Source: Cavia porcellus
Lineage: Eukaryota > Chordata > Mammalia > Rodentia > Caviidae
DNA length: 64,000 nucleotides
Assembly (NCBI RefSeq): GCF_034190915.1
Contig: NW_026947486.1
Span: forward strand, 22,189,001-22,253,000
Direction: 5' to 3'
A model generated the notes under the pieces. It was not told the origin of the DNA. It saw only the letters and a list, made by a program, of their open reading frames with translations, and did no database searches. Numbering within the stretch: the stretch's first letter is position 1; the number at the start of each line of letters is the position of its first letter. Shown here piece after piece: positions 24,421-34,290 of this stretch. The translations under genes and the position numbers were made by a program.

Positions 24421-25019
24421 TGTGCAAAAATAACCAGCATGAAATATAGGGGATATGAATGTGTGCTGATTGCATTTCTAACAGCATTGAAGAAGAAAAT
24501 TATCTCCTCCATTTTCTTTAGCAGCAAAAGAAACAGAATATCAGCCATACTTCAGAAATCCACTGTCAGAGGTAACTTAGTCATCAGAACTCACTGCAGC
24601 TGAACTCATGACACAAGTTTCCCCCAGGTCTTGCAAGGGTGGGGTGCAGGGTACAGGTGGTGGGGTACACATGGGCATGCCTTGGTTCCTAGATAGCCAT
24701 CTCAGAAGACCTGCTTAGCCAGTCTAAGAGGCATTGGGAACCCAACATGCCCCTCCCTCCAAGCACAAAGGGAAAGTTGTGGTATATGCACATGTTAACC
24801 TGCAATGCTGCTGCCAGTTGCTTCTATCTGCCATTTAGCCTCCTTCCCTTACACAGTTGCTGGACTTGGGTTGCCACCTTTGCAGTCATCATCTCCTCAC
24901 ATCCTCTTCCTTCTCAGTCCCCTTATTCTGTAATCCATTTGTGAGTCCTTTCAACTAAAATTTATCAAGCTGAGCCTAAATCTCCCTTTATCTTAAAATA
25001 CATCTATCTTACTTATAAG

Positions 25020-25190
25020 ATAATTATCATGTGACACTGTTTTAAAGGCCTTACACACCCATCATCCTCACAACCAGTTTATGTAGTAGGTGCTGTTGTT
25101 ACCTTCATTTCTTAGATAGAAAGGGATAGGCACTATACCTTCTAGAGAAGTAATTAGAACCCAGGAAGCTTTGTTCTAGCTTCAGTGTTC
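25020..25190 (-). repeat. MIR SINE fragment
   Basis: CATCATCCTCACAACCAGTT, GTAGTAGGTGCTGTTGTTAC and a TTAGAACCCAGG end. Confidence 0.65.
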
Positions 25191-25874
25191 TTTAACCATT
25201 CTTCTGTATTTCTTCTCTGTTTTTCAACATTGTATTTTAAAACATCCCCAAACTTTGAAGGATGTTTATATCCATATACCTACCATCTAGATTCTACAAT
25301 TAACATCTTGTTACAAACTAAAAAGCCACCAAATGAAGCCACTGAATGAAGAAGAAATAAACAACCTAAATGACCCAATACCTATTATAAAAATCAAATC
25401 TGTAGTTAAAAACCTTCCAAGAGGGAAAACTCCATATTTAGGTGGATTCAATGATGAATTCTACCAGATATTTAAGGAATAATATCAAGTTATCTGTGAA
25501 AATACAAGCATGTATTTCTCAGCTCATTTCTGAAGGGCACATTATCCTAGCAGAAAAAGCAGCCAGAGATTTTACAAGAAAATTATAGACTAAAATTCTT
25601 AATGAATAGATAGAAAAATCTTTAACAAAATATTAACAAACCAAATCTAGTAACATATAAAAAGGATATGACATTGATGATCAAGTAGTATTCATCTTGG
25701 CAATGCCAGGCTGGGAATTATTTCAAACATCAATCAATATCAATCACCATGTTAACAGATTAAAGAGACAAGTTACATATCTCAATAAATACAGAAAACG
25801 AATTTGAATTTTGAAAAAATGTTAAAAATCCACTCTTACAAAACACCTTAACAGTAAAAAGATATTTATTCATC

Positions 25875-26065
25875 AGGTGTGGCATTACCCAACTGTAATC
25901 CCAGCTATTTAGGAGACTGATACAGGAAATTCAAGGCTAGTCTTGTTAATTTAACAAGACCTTACCTTAAAATAAAATTTAAAAAGATGGTGATGTTGTT
26001 TAGTGTTTACCCTAGCATGTGTGATGTATCCTGGGTTTAATCACAAGTATAAAGAGGAAAGGAAG
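25875..26065 (+). repeat. B1-ID composite SINE
   Basis: CAGGTGTGGCATTACCCAAC and AACTGTAATCCCAGCTATTT (B1 part), then CCCTAGCATGTGTGATGTAT (ID-like part). Its tail runs into the GT/GA microsatellite. Confidence 0.75.
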
Positions 26066-26084
26066 GAAAGAAAATAGGAAAGCA

Positions 26085-26085
<1 letters not shown>

Positions 26086-26166
<81 letters not shown>

Positions 26167-26205
26167 CAGAGAGACAGAGAGACAGAAAGACAGAGAGTGA
26201 GAGAG
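26086..26205. repeat. (GT)n(GA)n compound microsatellite
   Basis: GT run to about 26116, then GA run, then GACA variants; tail-derived. Confidence 0.97.
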
Positions 26206-26544
26206 ATATTATAGCTAAAATCAAATGTAACACTGAATGACTACAAAACAACAATGTCTGCTCTCATCACTTTTTCTGAAGTGATGATAACCCTAGACAG
26301 TGTAATGAAACTCCCCTCTCTTCCAAGAAAGGGCACATACAGTGGAAAGGAAGACATAAAAATTCTTTCTATTGATAGAAGACATGATTGCTTATGTACA
26401 TATCTTTTATAATCTACCAAAATGTTAGAACTAATCCATGCATTTGGCAAAGTTGCAGGATGCCAGGCCAATATACAAAGTTTAACAATATTTCTACATA
26501 GTAACTACAAAGAATTTTAACCAGTCATTAAAAATACCTTTATA

Positions 26545-26640
26545 GGGCTGGGGCTTTAGCTTAGCGGCATAAGCGCCTGCCTTGCAAGCAGGCAATCCTG
26601 AGTTCAATCCCTGGTACCGATAAAAAGGAACAAGACATAA
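26545..26640 (+). repeat. Young ID SINE
   Basis: GGGCTGGGGCTTTAGCTTAG, CGCCTGCCTTGCAAGCAGGC and CCTGGTACCGATAAAAAGG: near-consensus ID. Internal promoter boxes are tRNA-like, but it is a SINE, not a tRNA gene. Confidence 0.95.
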
Positions 26641-27160
26641 AAATATATTTATAATAGCATCAAAATACGAAATTTTAGAGATAAGGATGCTAAAATATAT
26701 GTAAGGTTTGTATGCTGAAAATTATAAATAAGCTATCAACATACTTCAAAAATATTTTAGCATATATATTAAATAGCTTTATATTCACTTACAACATATT
26801 TGTGGAAAAATTTGCTTCTCAGATATGTACAAGTATTAAGGTTGCATTTGTTGACTTTTGATAGACACACCTGTGTAACTAGAAACTTTATCAAGAGTAT
26901 GCTCTCATGCCCTTTTCCAGACAATCTGTGCTGCTTGCCACTGGCAAGCACTTAACATTTTCTCCACAGGTATATAGCCTTTCAGATCTTCATATAAAAG
27001 GAATTGTAGAGTATGTACTCTTTTGCATAAAGTGCTTTTCACTTCCAAAGCTTCTTCTGGCAAATAAATTATACTGAGCAGTTTCAAACACTGTCATTTC
27101 CAAAGTGTTGACCTATGAAACAACAGTTCAATACACAAATTTATTTCTGGGTTGAGTGCT

Positions 27161-27182
27161 GCAGCCAAAAGGTGGCACTAGG
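27161..27182 (+). promoter_or_regulatory. CTCF-like motif in intron 4
   Basis: GCAGCCAAAAGGTGGCACTA matches the AGRKGGCRS half of the CTCF core exactly, with two mismatches in the upstream CCASY part. It lies in unique sequence about 0.9 kb past exon 4 on the gene strand. Single-motif evidence only. Confidence 0.3.
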
Positions 27183-27737
27183 GATGTCACTGGGAAGGGA
27201 TCTGGTAGTGAGGGAACAAGGACATAGAGTGTTGTTTCAGAAGTACACTGGGGAAAGGTAGGAACTGATGTTATGTGGGTAGGTCATAATCAGGGCCTTT
27301 CAGCAGCCAGTCTAGGCCTGGGTCTCCAACAGAGAAAGGCTGGAGAGGAGGGGAACGATTTGTCTTGGAGAATTTAAAAAAAGACAATCAGATCTCTGAA
27401 AGCAAAATCGAAGGGAATATTTGCATATTTTATAGTTTCAAAGAGTTTTTAAACAGGAAATGGAAGACAGTAAGTGCTGATTCACATCACACACTGAGCT
27501 GGCATGCTGTACACAGAGCTTATTTGATCCTCATAACTGATCTGTGAATCTCCAACTTTAGAAATAAGGTAATAAGACTGCTTTTAGTATTGGCTACTTT
27601 ATGAGGTAAATATTAGTTTTTCTTTTAAAATCATAAAATTTCAATTTTTGGTAGTTGAATGCTTAATGTTACTTACATACCAATTTTACAAATGGGATAG
27701 AAAACCAGTTTTGTTCACATAGCAAAGCAGAAGTTAC

Positions 27738-27739
<2 letters not shown>

Positions 27740-27785
<46 letters not shown>

Positions 27786-27852
27786 CAGGGATTGAACTCA
27801 CGATCTCGCGTTTGCCAAGCAGGCACTTAAACCGCTGAGCTAAACCCCTGAC
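27740..27852 (-). repeat. ID SINE whose tail is a (CA)n microsatellite
   Basis: Reverse ID (CCAGGGATTGAACTCACGAT, ACCGCTGAGCTAAACCCCTG) with a ~46-bp TG run to 27784 as its 3' tail. Target duplication CAGAAGTTACTT at 27728-27739 and 27853-27864. Confidence 0.93.
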
Positions 27853-28043
27853 CAGAAGTTACTTTTATCTAACTTAGAGATGCACAGGTATATTGTAATT
27901 TTGGTGACTAAGTGCTTTGCCCAAGATTACTAAACCACCACCGTGTAGAGACAAAATGATAATTATTACATTTTCAAATGACTTATCTTTCTCTTCACAA
28001 GGAGAATAATGAAACTCAACTACCCCATGGATCAAGTCCTCAC

Positions 28044-30507
28044 CTGCACCATTGGCTTCCTGGATTCCCAAGCATTGCCAGATGCCAAGCTGCTCTCCTC
28101 AAGGGTGCTGTGCTGAGGATTATGACAGCAAGCTGCACACCGCATGCACTGGTGGTGGTGGCACCTGCAGTTGTAGCAGTTGGGCATCATATTTCTTTTT
28201 AACAAGCCAGGGCAGATTTCTCCAGAACAATAAATGCAAGTATCATGGACCATGGCTCCCTGAACACTGCAGGAGTAAGAGCAGGTCCTGCGGCAATCAA
28301 AATCACTGCAGTGCAGTGGCTTACAACATAAAGAATTTTCTAGACCTTTGTTTACAAAGCATTCTGAGTAAGTGGGAGTTTCTGACTGAAGGGGTGGCAT
28401 GGAATGATATGATTGATCTGTGGCATGATGTGGTTGATCTGTAGAATAATATGATTGGTCAACAGGACAGCACCTCAATTCCCTATAGCTGGCATTCATT
28501 GACTGGAAGTTTTGGTCCATAGGTTTTGGTCTCTGGGTAAATGTCTTATTACTATGAGTAGTTAAACTTGGCAAATGAGATGTGGATAAGGATTTGCTGC
28601 TCTCTTCAAAGAACTTTCTTCTGTCTGCAAAGGGCAAGAGGGTGGTTTCTTCCCCAGCTTGAGTAATAGAAGTCTTCAGTTCCTTATTGTCACATGAGTT
28701 GGAAGGGCCTTCCATGGCTAAGGCCACACGTGGGGGTAGATTATGCTCTAGAGACCATCCTCGATTACCTCCACGGATGCCATGGTAAGCAGTCCCTCTT
28801 TCAGAGTCTGAGATGGATGGGTCAGATGCTTTCCAACAGGTGTTCAGGCCCATGGAGGACTGGCCAGACCTCCGGCCAGGGTTTATTTGTTCCTCCAAGC
28901 CTGTCCTAGATTCATGGCTCTCAGGACCTTGGCTAAGGCACTCTGAAGACCTAGCCCTGAATATCATGCTTTTGTTGAAAAGCTTATCTCTGGGGCTAGG
29001 GGGACTTTTATATGAAGATAGAAGTGATGAATTAGGAGCAGGAAGTGGAGGATTTTCGGGAAGCTCTTGAGTTTCTTGCACTGGTTCCTGAGGGTCACAC
29101 AGCTGTGACAAAGGACCCTTGCTCTTCTGAAGCTGGGCCTTCCGCCTCTGAATTTCATTACGCAGACTGGTAGCAAAACGTTCACTCTTCCTTCGGTTTT
29201 GGATCGAGCGGCCCCGGAGGCCTCTGCTTTGTCTACCACCCATCTGACTACACTCCTTGGGTTCACTGTCTCCTTCCCCTATCACTTCTGTGCTGTCATC
29301 TACTTTAGTGGCTGAAGGGCAGTCTTTGGTTTGTTGAAAGAGAGAGCAAGAGGCAGCAGGCTGCTGCCTGACCAAGTCACTGCCTGCTCTGCTTGTGTCC
29401 AGGAATCCTCTTTCTGGTGGGCATCCATCAGCCTCTCTATGTGGAGAACTGCTTTGGGTCTGGAATCCTGAATTCAAAGGCCTATCATCCATTGGCCTGG
29501 CCTTTCTTTCTCTGCTGAGATGATCCTGGGAACCTCCTGTAGGGGAACAGGAGCCTTTCTTCCCTCTGTGGCTGCTGTGCAAAGGGGACAGAGTCCACTG
29601 GTGTGCATCCTGTACAGCTGGGCGTTCCAACCCCGCGCTACCTCTGGGACCCAGGTGCACATGCTGTAGATGGGATACCAATAGCTGTTCAGGGGCACTA
29701 TGGCGATGTCCTGTGGGTCCTGTGAGGTGTGGAGGGCTGCCAAAGGATGAAGCCTTAGTTAGCTCTGCTGGTGTCTCATCGAGGAGGCTGGGATCTCTGC
29801 TAGAAGTTTTGTCACAGGTTTTGAGAGAAGCCTCCATGAGGACCTGCTCAGAGCCCTGCTGGCTACATTCAGAAGGCTGACTGAGCTCACAGATTTGATG
29901 CTCCTTGCTTGTTACATGGTCTTGCCCACTGAGACAGCAGAACCTGTGAGGGTTCCTTGGGGATAAGACTGTGTCTAAGTTTGTTTTCTCTTTCTGTTGC
30001 AAGGAGTCTGTAGGCTCAGATGTTTTGCGCTGTTCTCCATTGAGGACCTGGGCTTTGGAGGCCTGGAGGCTATCTCGCCTCACTGGAGGTTGTGGAGGGC
30101 CCCTGACTGTCTTGGCAGGCTCTGAGTAGCTCCCCTGTGTGTGGAATGGCATCTGGGAGCTGGGAGATAGGTGGCCAGTGTTGGTGTGCTGGCTACCTCC
30201 TGAGGTCTCAGATGCATTAGCCTGGGCAGTGGGAGGCTTAGCTGGCGCTAAACCCTGCATGATGCATTCTGTAGGGGCTGCCTCCTCTGGCCTGAGGGAA
30301 AGAGCACAGTCAGAGGCATTTGAGCTAGCTGAGAAGGAGCTGTAGGCTGAGTCACGCTGGTTAGGATACATATTTTGTTCAATGGGCAAGAGGTGGCCCT
30401 CATAGGTGGCTTGGCCTGATTGCTCCAGGCTTTCCATGCTGCCAATGGAGCTGCTTTTCTCAGTGCTGCAGTGCCGGGAGAGAGGACACCACTGTGCACA
30501 CACGTCA
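28044..30507 (-). CDS. SHROOM4: SHROOM4 exon 4 (large central exon)
   Basis: Largest SHROOM4 exon: 2464 nt, one leading base plus 821 full codons, ending in phase 0. The acceptor is TTTTACAG before 30507; the donor is CAG|GTGAGG after 28044, and read-through would stop three codons into the intron. It encodes the mostly disordered Ser/Pro-rich middle of the protein. From N to C it holds a conserved start (STEKSSSIGSMESLEQ, NQRDSAYSSFSASSNASD), a proline motif GPPQPPVRRDSLQ, a basic segment SLRNEIQRRKAQLQKSK, SPRDKLFNKSM, a Tyr/Asp-Gln repeat, and a final block with 17 Cys. Shroom proteins link F-actin to Rho kinase and shape epithelial and neuronal cells. SHROOM4 has been tied to dendritic spines, GABA-B receptor trafficking and X-linked intellectual disability. 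The frame is open throughout, so the gene is evidently functional. Confidence 0.96.
28125..28361 (-). other. SHROOM4: Cys/His-rich block of SHROOM4 (17 Cys in 79 residues)
   Basis: Near the end of exon 4, 79 residues contain 17 cysteines plus clustered histidines, including LCCKPLHC, CIYCSGEIC, CYNCRCHHHQCMRCAACC and two plain CxxC pairs. The flanks are ordinary low-complexity sequence. Spacing resembles a metal-binding or lipidated module, but I cannot assign it to a named zinc-finger family. Human SHROOM4, as I recall it, keeps nearly all these cysteines, so it is not a lineage oddity. Confidence 0.85.
28399..28464 (-). repeat. SHROOM4: Short coding repeat (DQSYYS...DQSYHS) in SHROOM4
   Basis: About 20 residues just before the Cys-rich block repeat a hexapeptide-like unit DQSYYS / DQPHHA / DQSYHS, with near-identical DNA (repeated TGATCTGTGG-type units on the plus strand). 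Looks like an internal tandem duplication fixed in the family. Function unknown; Tyr-rich units could be phosphorylated (inference). Confidence 0.8.
29106..29215 (-). other. SHROOM4: Basic conserved motif in SHROOM4 (possible ASD1 remnant)
   Basis: Encodes RSIQNRRKSERFATSLRNEI followed by QRRKAQLQKSKGPLSQ, a strongly basic, likely helical stretch in an otherwise disordered exon. Shroom2 and Shroom3 bind actin through an ASD1 domain; SHROOM4 is usually described without ASD1. The RNEIQ-RRxxLQKS pattern resembles what I recall of ASD1, so this may be a divergent actin-binding core (inference). Confidence 0.55.
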
Positions 30508-30909
30508 CTGTAAAACAAGAAGAACACTGGTTAATCAGCCAAGCCAACAGGTCCTTTTCACACCTTGGCTAGCCCTACCATGGGAGAAGCCAAAACAATA
30601 TAGAGACATCCATCCCACAGATGTGAGATCAATAAGGTGAGAAAGGTAGAAAGTATAATAGGGAAGGAGATGGATACGGGGGTACTGCCGAGACATGCTA
30701 AAATGGGGGACACATGACAAAGATTGCACGTGAGAAAATGTCATGGGAATTATGCATCACTCCCTGCCATCAACAAGTTTGGAATTGCTTCTAGGTTGTC
30801 AATGTCTGTTGGGAGTTAGCATGTGGCTCTGCTAGGACAGTCACAGAATATCAGCATTAGACAGGGGTCCTACAGGGCTGACTCAATTTCAACCAGATCA
30901 TTTCATAAA

Positions 30910-31175
30910 TCAATAGTTCTCAACCTGGCAGGTGCATCAGCATTAATACAGACGGCTTTTTATAATACAGGTCAGCAGGCCCTATACTAGGGTACTGATG
31001 GCTAACCTTTTAGAGCTTTCAGTAATTAAAAACAGCCTGCTGTGGCACGTATGTCATAGATTCACCACCACTGTCTGTAGTTTTAGGTTCAGTTGGATCC
31101 TGAATATATGCATTTCTAACAACTTCCCATGTGCTGCTGGGACCAGCTGCTGGTCCAAAGCCCCCATATTTGAGA
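30910..31175 (+). mobile_element. MER5-like MITE relic with internal insertion
   Basis: ATAGTTCTCAACCTGGCAGG, CAGGTCAGCAGGCCCTATAC and CATATTTGAGAATCATTAAT flank about 100 bp of unrelated sequence (31000-31080). Strand arbitrary. Confidence 0.5.
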
Positions 31176-31302
31176 ATCATTAATGTCAACAAAGTAAAGT
31201 TTGAAAAAGGAAGTGACCTTGAAGAAGCAATTTTCTCAAAATCACTCAGCTTTAACTAGCCCACAGACAAATTGCCAATTTAGGCATTCCCCTATTCTAT
31301 TC

Positions 31303-31372
31303 TTTTTTAGGGCCTTGAGCATGCTAGGTTAAGTGCTCTACCTTTGAGTTACACTCTAGCCTCTGCTCCATT
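31303..31372 (-). repeat. Degraded ID SINE
   Basis: GGGCCTTGAGCATGCTAGGT and CTACCTTTGAGTTACACTCT. Confidence 0.6.
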
Positions 31373-31374
31373 TT

Positions 31375-31575
31375 TTTTCTTGATAATAGCAGTCCTATTT
31401 GCTGAAGACCTACAGTGTGCCTAGAAATTTAACTGCAAGGGAAGATCACTATTGCCACAGTACAACTAAGAACACTGAAGCTTAGATAGGTAAAGCCAAC
31501 TGAGAAGTTCACTATTATACTAAAGAATCAGAGCTGGAATTCGAACCCTGGCCTGCATGGATCCAATGTTTTAGC
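31375..31575 (-). repeat. MIR SINE fragment
   Basis: AGACCTACAGTGTGCCTAGA and AGAGCTGGAATTCGAACCCT. Confidence 0.65.
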
Positions 31576-33018
31576 TCTTTTCTGATATCATCTTTTAAAT
31601 GGGAATAATATGAAATCAGTGTCAGACAGTTTCTGTGTTGATAAAATCAAATAATAGTGTAGAGCCCTTATCACAGCCAAGAGCCTAGCATAGGATCACT
31701 ATATGGTAGTGTCTACTCTCTTGATTCTTGTTAGTACAATCAGCAAATTGTTGATTTGCTGATCAGTACAAATAGTAACTATTACAGTGGCCTTTGCCCA
31801 TCCATGCTACCCACATCTCTCATGACAGAGATCAAACATGCAGGCAAATAGCAGATGCAATCTTGAATTTTAAGTACCATTTCTTACACACCTAACTAAA
31901 GTGAGCTGAGTCATGCCGGTAACTCCCTCTGACTGGAACTCTGGAGGTGTTGTTAGGGTGTTTTCCGAAAGGCCATGGTCCAGAAAGCTAAAGCTGAGCT
32001 GTGAGAGCAGCCCTTCAGACCTTTAGGTCAGCATCCTTTAATTCCTACTCCCTGCTTTTCCCCTTAGCCATTCTGCTCACTTGTGCTCTGTGCTAAGAAT
32101 TCACCAACTGTTTGTTGGCAAGAGAACCTGAACTGACTATACCACTCTTTCTGCTAGAAAAAACAAAACAACAACAATAACAAAAAACCCCAAACCAAAA
32201 TATCTCCTCTCAAATAGGAGCCCAGCTCAAAATGTGTTTCTGTATATTCTTCTAGAACAAAATCACTTCTCCCTGAGACTCTGCCAACTCATGACAAATA
32301 AATTCATTGAGTCAGAGCAATCTCAATTCTTAGTTTCCCTAAGTCTCTCTCAAGAAATCCCTTCTTGGAGGGAAGAGTTGGTTGTGGAAAGTAAAATGCA
32401 GCCAATGGCAGTGTGCTCTGAGCTTGTCAAAAAAGTTGTCTATCTCTTGACAACTATTTCAATAAGAAATAACACTGATGTCCCTGAATAGAGTGATCTT
32501 TTTTGCAGATAGATCCAGTTTTCTGTCTCTATTTTGGAGACTTTGGTCTTGTAAGATACAACTGATAAACACTGGATAAAGTTTCCAGTGATTGCTGCAG
32601 GCATAACACATAGCCAGAACGAAACTCTGATGGTCCTCTTGTATTAAGAGAGCAGTGATATGGAAAGAATCAGGAAAAGAGACTGAGAAAAAGCAGCTAG
32701 TTAAAAGCATGAGAAATAGGACAGTGTGGTGTCCTGTAAGCCAAAAGATGTATTTCAAGAGAATAGTCACAAAAAAGAAAGGAAAAAAAAATAAAGAAAG
32801 AAGAAAGAAAGGAAGGAACAAAGAAAGAAATTACTGGCTGTAAGAAAAGTCATAGAGACTTAACAGTAGACTAAGATAAGAGAACAAGTAATCCGGACTC
32901 CCATGACATTTTCAGTTCTATCCCTCTTGTCTCATAAAACATCCATCAGGGACCAGAGCAGAGGAGGAATAGTGGCCAGGCCCTTCAGCTCACCTTGAGG
33001 AGAAGGCTCCAGACTTAC

Positions 33019-33153
33019 CCAGTGTTGCAACCTGAATGCCAGGATAAGCTGAAGGCCTCAGAAGGAAAATGCATGGTGGTGGCCGCTTCAGGGCATCCCT
33101 CCAGGAGCTTGGCCACATGCCATGAATGCGGTCTACTGACAAGGGCGTTTCTC
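33019..33153 (-). CDS. SHROOM4: SHROOM4 exon 3 (internal coding exon)
   Basis: Internal exon of SHROOM4, an actin-associated scaffold of the Shroom/Apx family. Read on the minus strand, a pyrimidine-rich acceptor (TTCTTGCTGTAG) precedes 33153 and a GTAAGT donor follows 33019. The 135-nt exon starts with the last base of a codon and ends two bases into the next (phase 2). It encodes 44 complete residues including RPHSWHVAKLLEGC and SEAFSLSWHSGCNT, which I recognise as the segment just after the PDZ domain of SHROOM4. Joined to exon 4 it continues in frame as ...CNT-G-DVCAQW. The junction residue is Gly here; I recall Ser in human. No stop or frameshift. The PDZ-encoding exons 1-2 should lie to the right, beyond 64000; nothing resembling them is visible in the window. 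Gene assignment comes from recognising the protein, not from a search. Confidence 0.93.
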
Positions 33154-33339
33154 CTACAGCAAGAAAAGGACAGGAAGTTAGCTTAAGGAACCAGGGCTGA
33201 AATCACTTCCCAAGCAGCTTCCGCTCCCACCCCTTCTTTCCCTTCAATGAAGTAGAACATCTTGCAAGGAACTGGTGTGGGAATCTGAGCCACCCCCCCA
33301 AACTCTCAGTACTCAGGTCTCCTTCTTAGGGAAAATCCC

Positions 33340-33445
33340 TGGAGACACAGAATACTGGCTTCATAGGGTTATTTACTCTATAGGAGTATCCTTACACATA
33401 TAATAATGCTAGACACATAGTAGATATCAGTAAATGTTTGTGGTA
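33340..33445 (+). repeat. MIR fragment
   Basis: ATAATGCTAGACACATAGTA and ATATCAGTAAATGTTTGTGG. Confidence 0.45.
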
Positions 33446-34109
33446 TAAGAGAGAATAGTTTCCCAATAAGTACTGAGCCTACCTTTACTTCTGCTTGAGA
33501 AAAAAAAACTGAGTTTAGCAAATTTCCAATTTTTCTTTGAGAAAGAAAGGAAGAAGTGATTGAATATGTCAACATTGGGCTGTGAAATCTCTAAGTTTTA
33601 TGCATTAATTCAATAGGCATTTGCTGTGCATGTACTGTATACATGTAGCTCTGGGGTACTGACATGAATCAAATCCAATCTGTCCTTAAGGATCTACAGA
33701 TTCATTCAATGGACAGAGTTAATCCAAGTAAAGCATGGTAAAGGCACTGAGTGAGGGAAGGACACGATGAGCACAAAGGTGAGACACTTGAGTTCATAGC
33801 CACAGTGGTTTCAGGGAATCCTAGCTTCTGTGAGGTGGAAAAAAGAACAAAGTGATGAATGTCACAGTGCTACAGGGAGATTGGTTACAAAGAGGGTCAG
33901 CAGTGAATAAAATGACTAGGTCTGAGGCTAAATCCTCCAATGCACACTGGTACTGGAGGCTCTGGCCCCATTGAACCAACTGGCTCATACAGCTTTCATC
34001 TCTGTCCACAAGCATGCTTCATACAAATAGATGCCACTCTTGCAAGAGGGAAAGAGCACACATGGCGCACAGGCAATGCCAGGGGATAAAGAAATGACTG
34101 ATAGGATAG

Positions 34110-34290
34110 AAAATAGGAGGGAGAGGGAAGGAGGAAGAAAGATAGAGAAAGAGAGTACAAAGAGGGGGAGGGAGAAGACATGGAGAGGAAAAGGGAGAAG
34201 GAGAGGAAGAGCAGGAGAGAGAGGCAGGCAGATGTTAGAGATAAAAGAGAAACGACAGAGTGGAAAAACAAATGATAGAAAGAGAAAACT
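34110..34290. repeat. Purine-rich (GA/GGA) tract
   Basis: About 180 bp, mostly A/G on the plus strand (GGAGGGAGAGGGAAGGAGG...). Confidence 0.9.

Larger units (their letters stand above)
25290..26780 (+). mobile_element. LINE-1 ORF2 fragment with nested SINEs
   Basis: Forward ORF2-derived sequence: AATGATGAATTCTACCAGAT, GATTAAAGAGACAAGTTACA, GGCCAATATACAAAGTTTAA. Interrupted by a B1-ID composite with a microsatellite (25875-26205) and an ID (26545-26640). Broken by stops; not active. Confidence 0.8.
21849..28043 (-). other. SHROOM4: SHROOM4 intron 4 (6.2 kb)
   Basis: Bounded by the exon 4 donor and the exon 5 acceptor. Contains ID and B1 SINEs, a LINE-1 ORF2 stretch with nested SINEs at 25.3-26.8 kb, two microsatellites and a CTCF-like motif. 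22050-22800, 23300-24000 and 24420-25010 show nothing recognisable. Confidence 0.9.
30508..33018 (-). other. SHROOM4: SHROOM4 intron 3 (2.5 kb)
   Basis: Bounded by the exon 3 donor and the exon 4 acceptor. Holds a MER5-like relic, an ID relic and a MIR; 31750-32760 is mostly unique sequence without coding or RNA signals, apart from an A/G-rich run near 32770-32830. The last 20 nt before exon 4 are open in frame and contain an ATG. Confidence 0.9.

Noticed and set aside
26545..26640. tRNA-like sequence with A and B boxes
   Set aside because: Belongs to a multicopy ID SINE with A-rich tail; not a tRNA gene. The same holds for the other ID copies.
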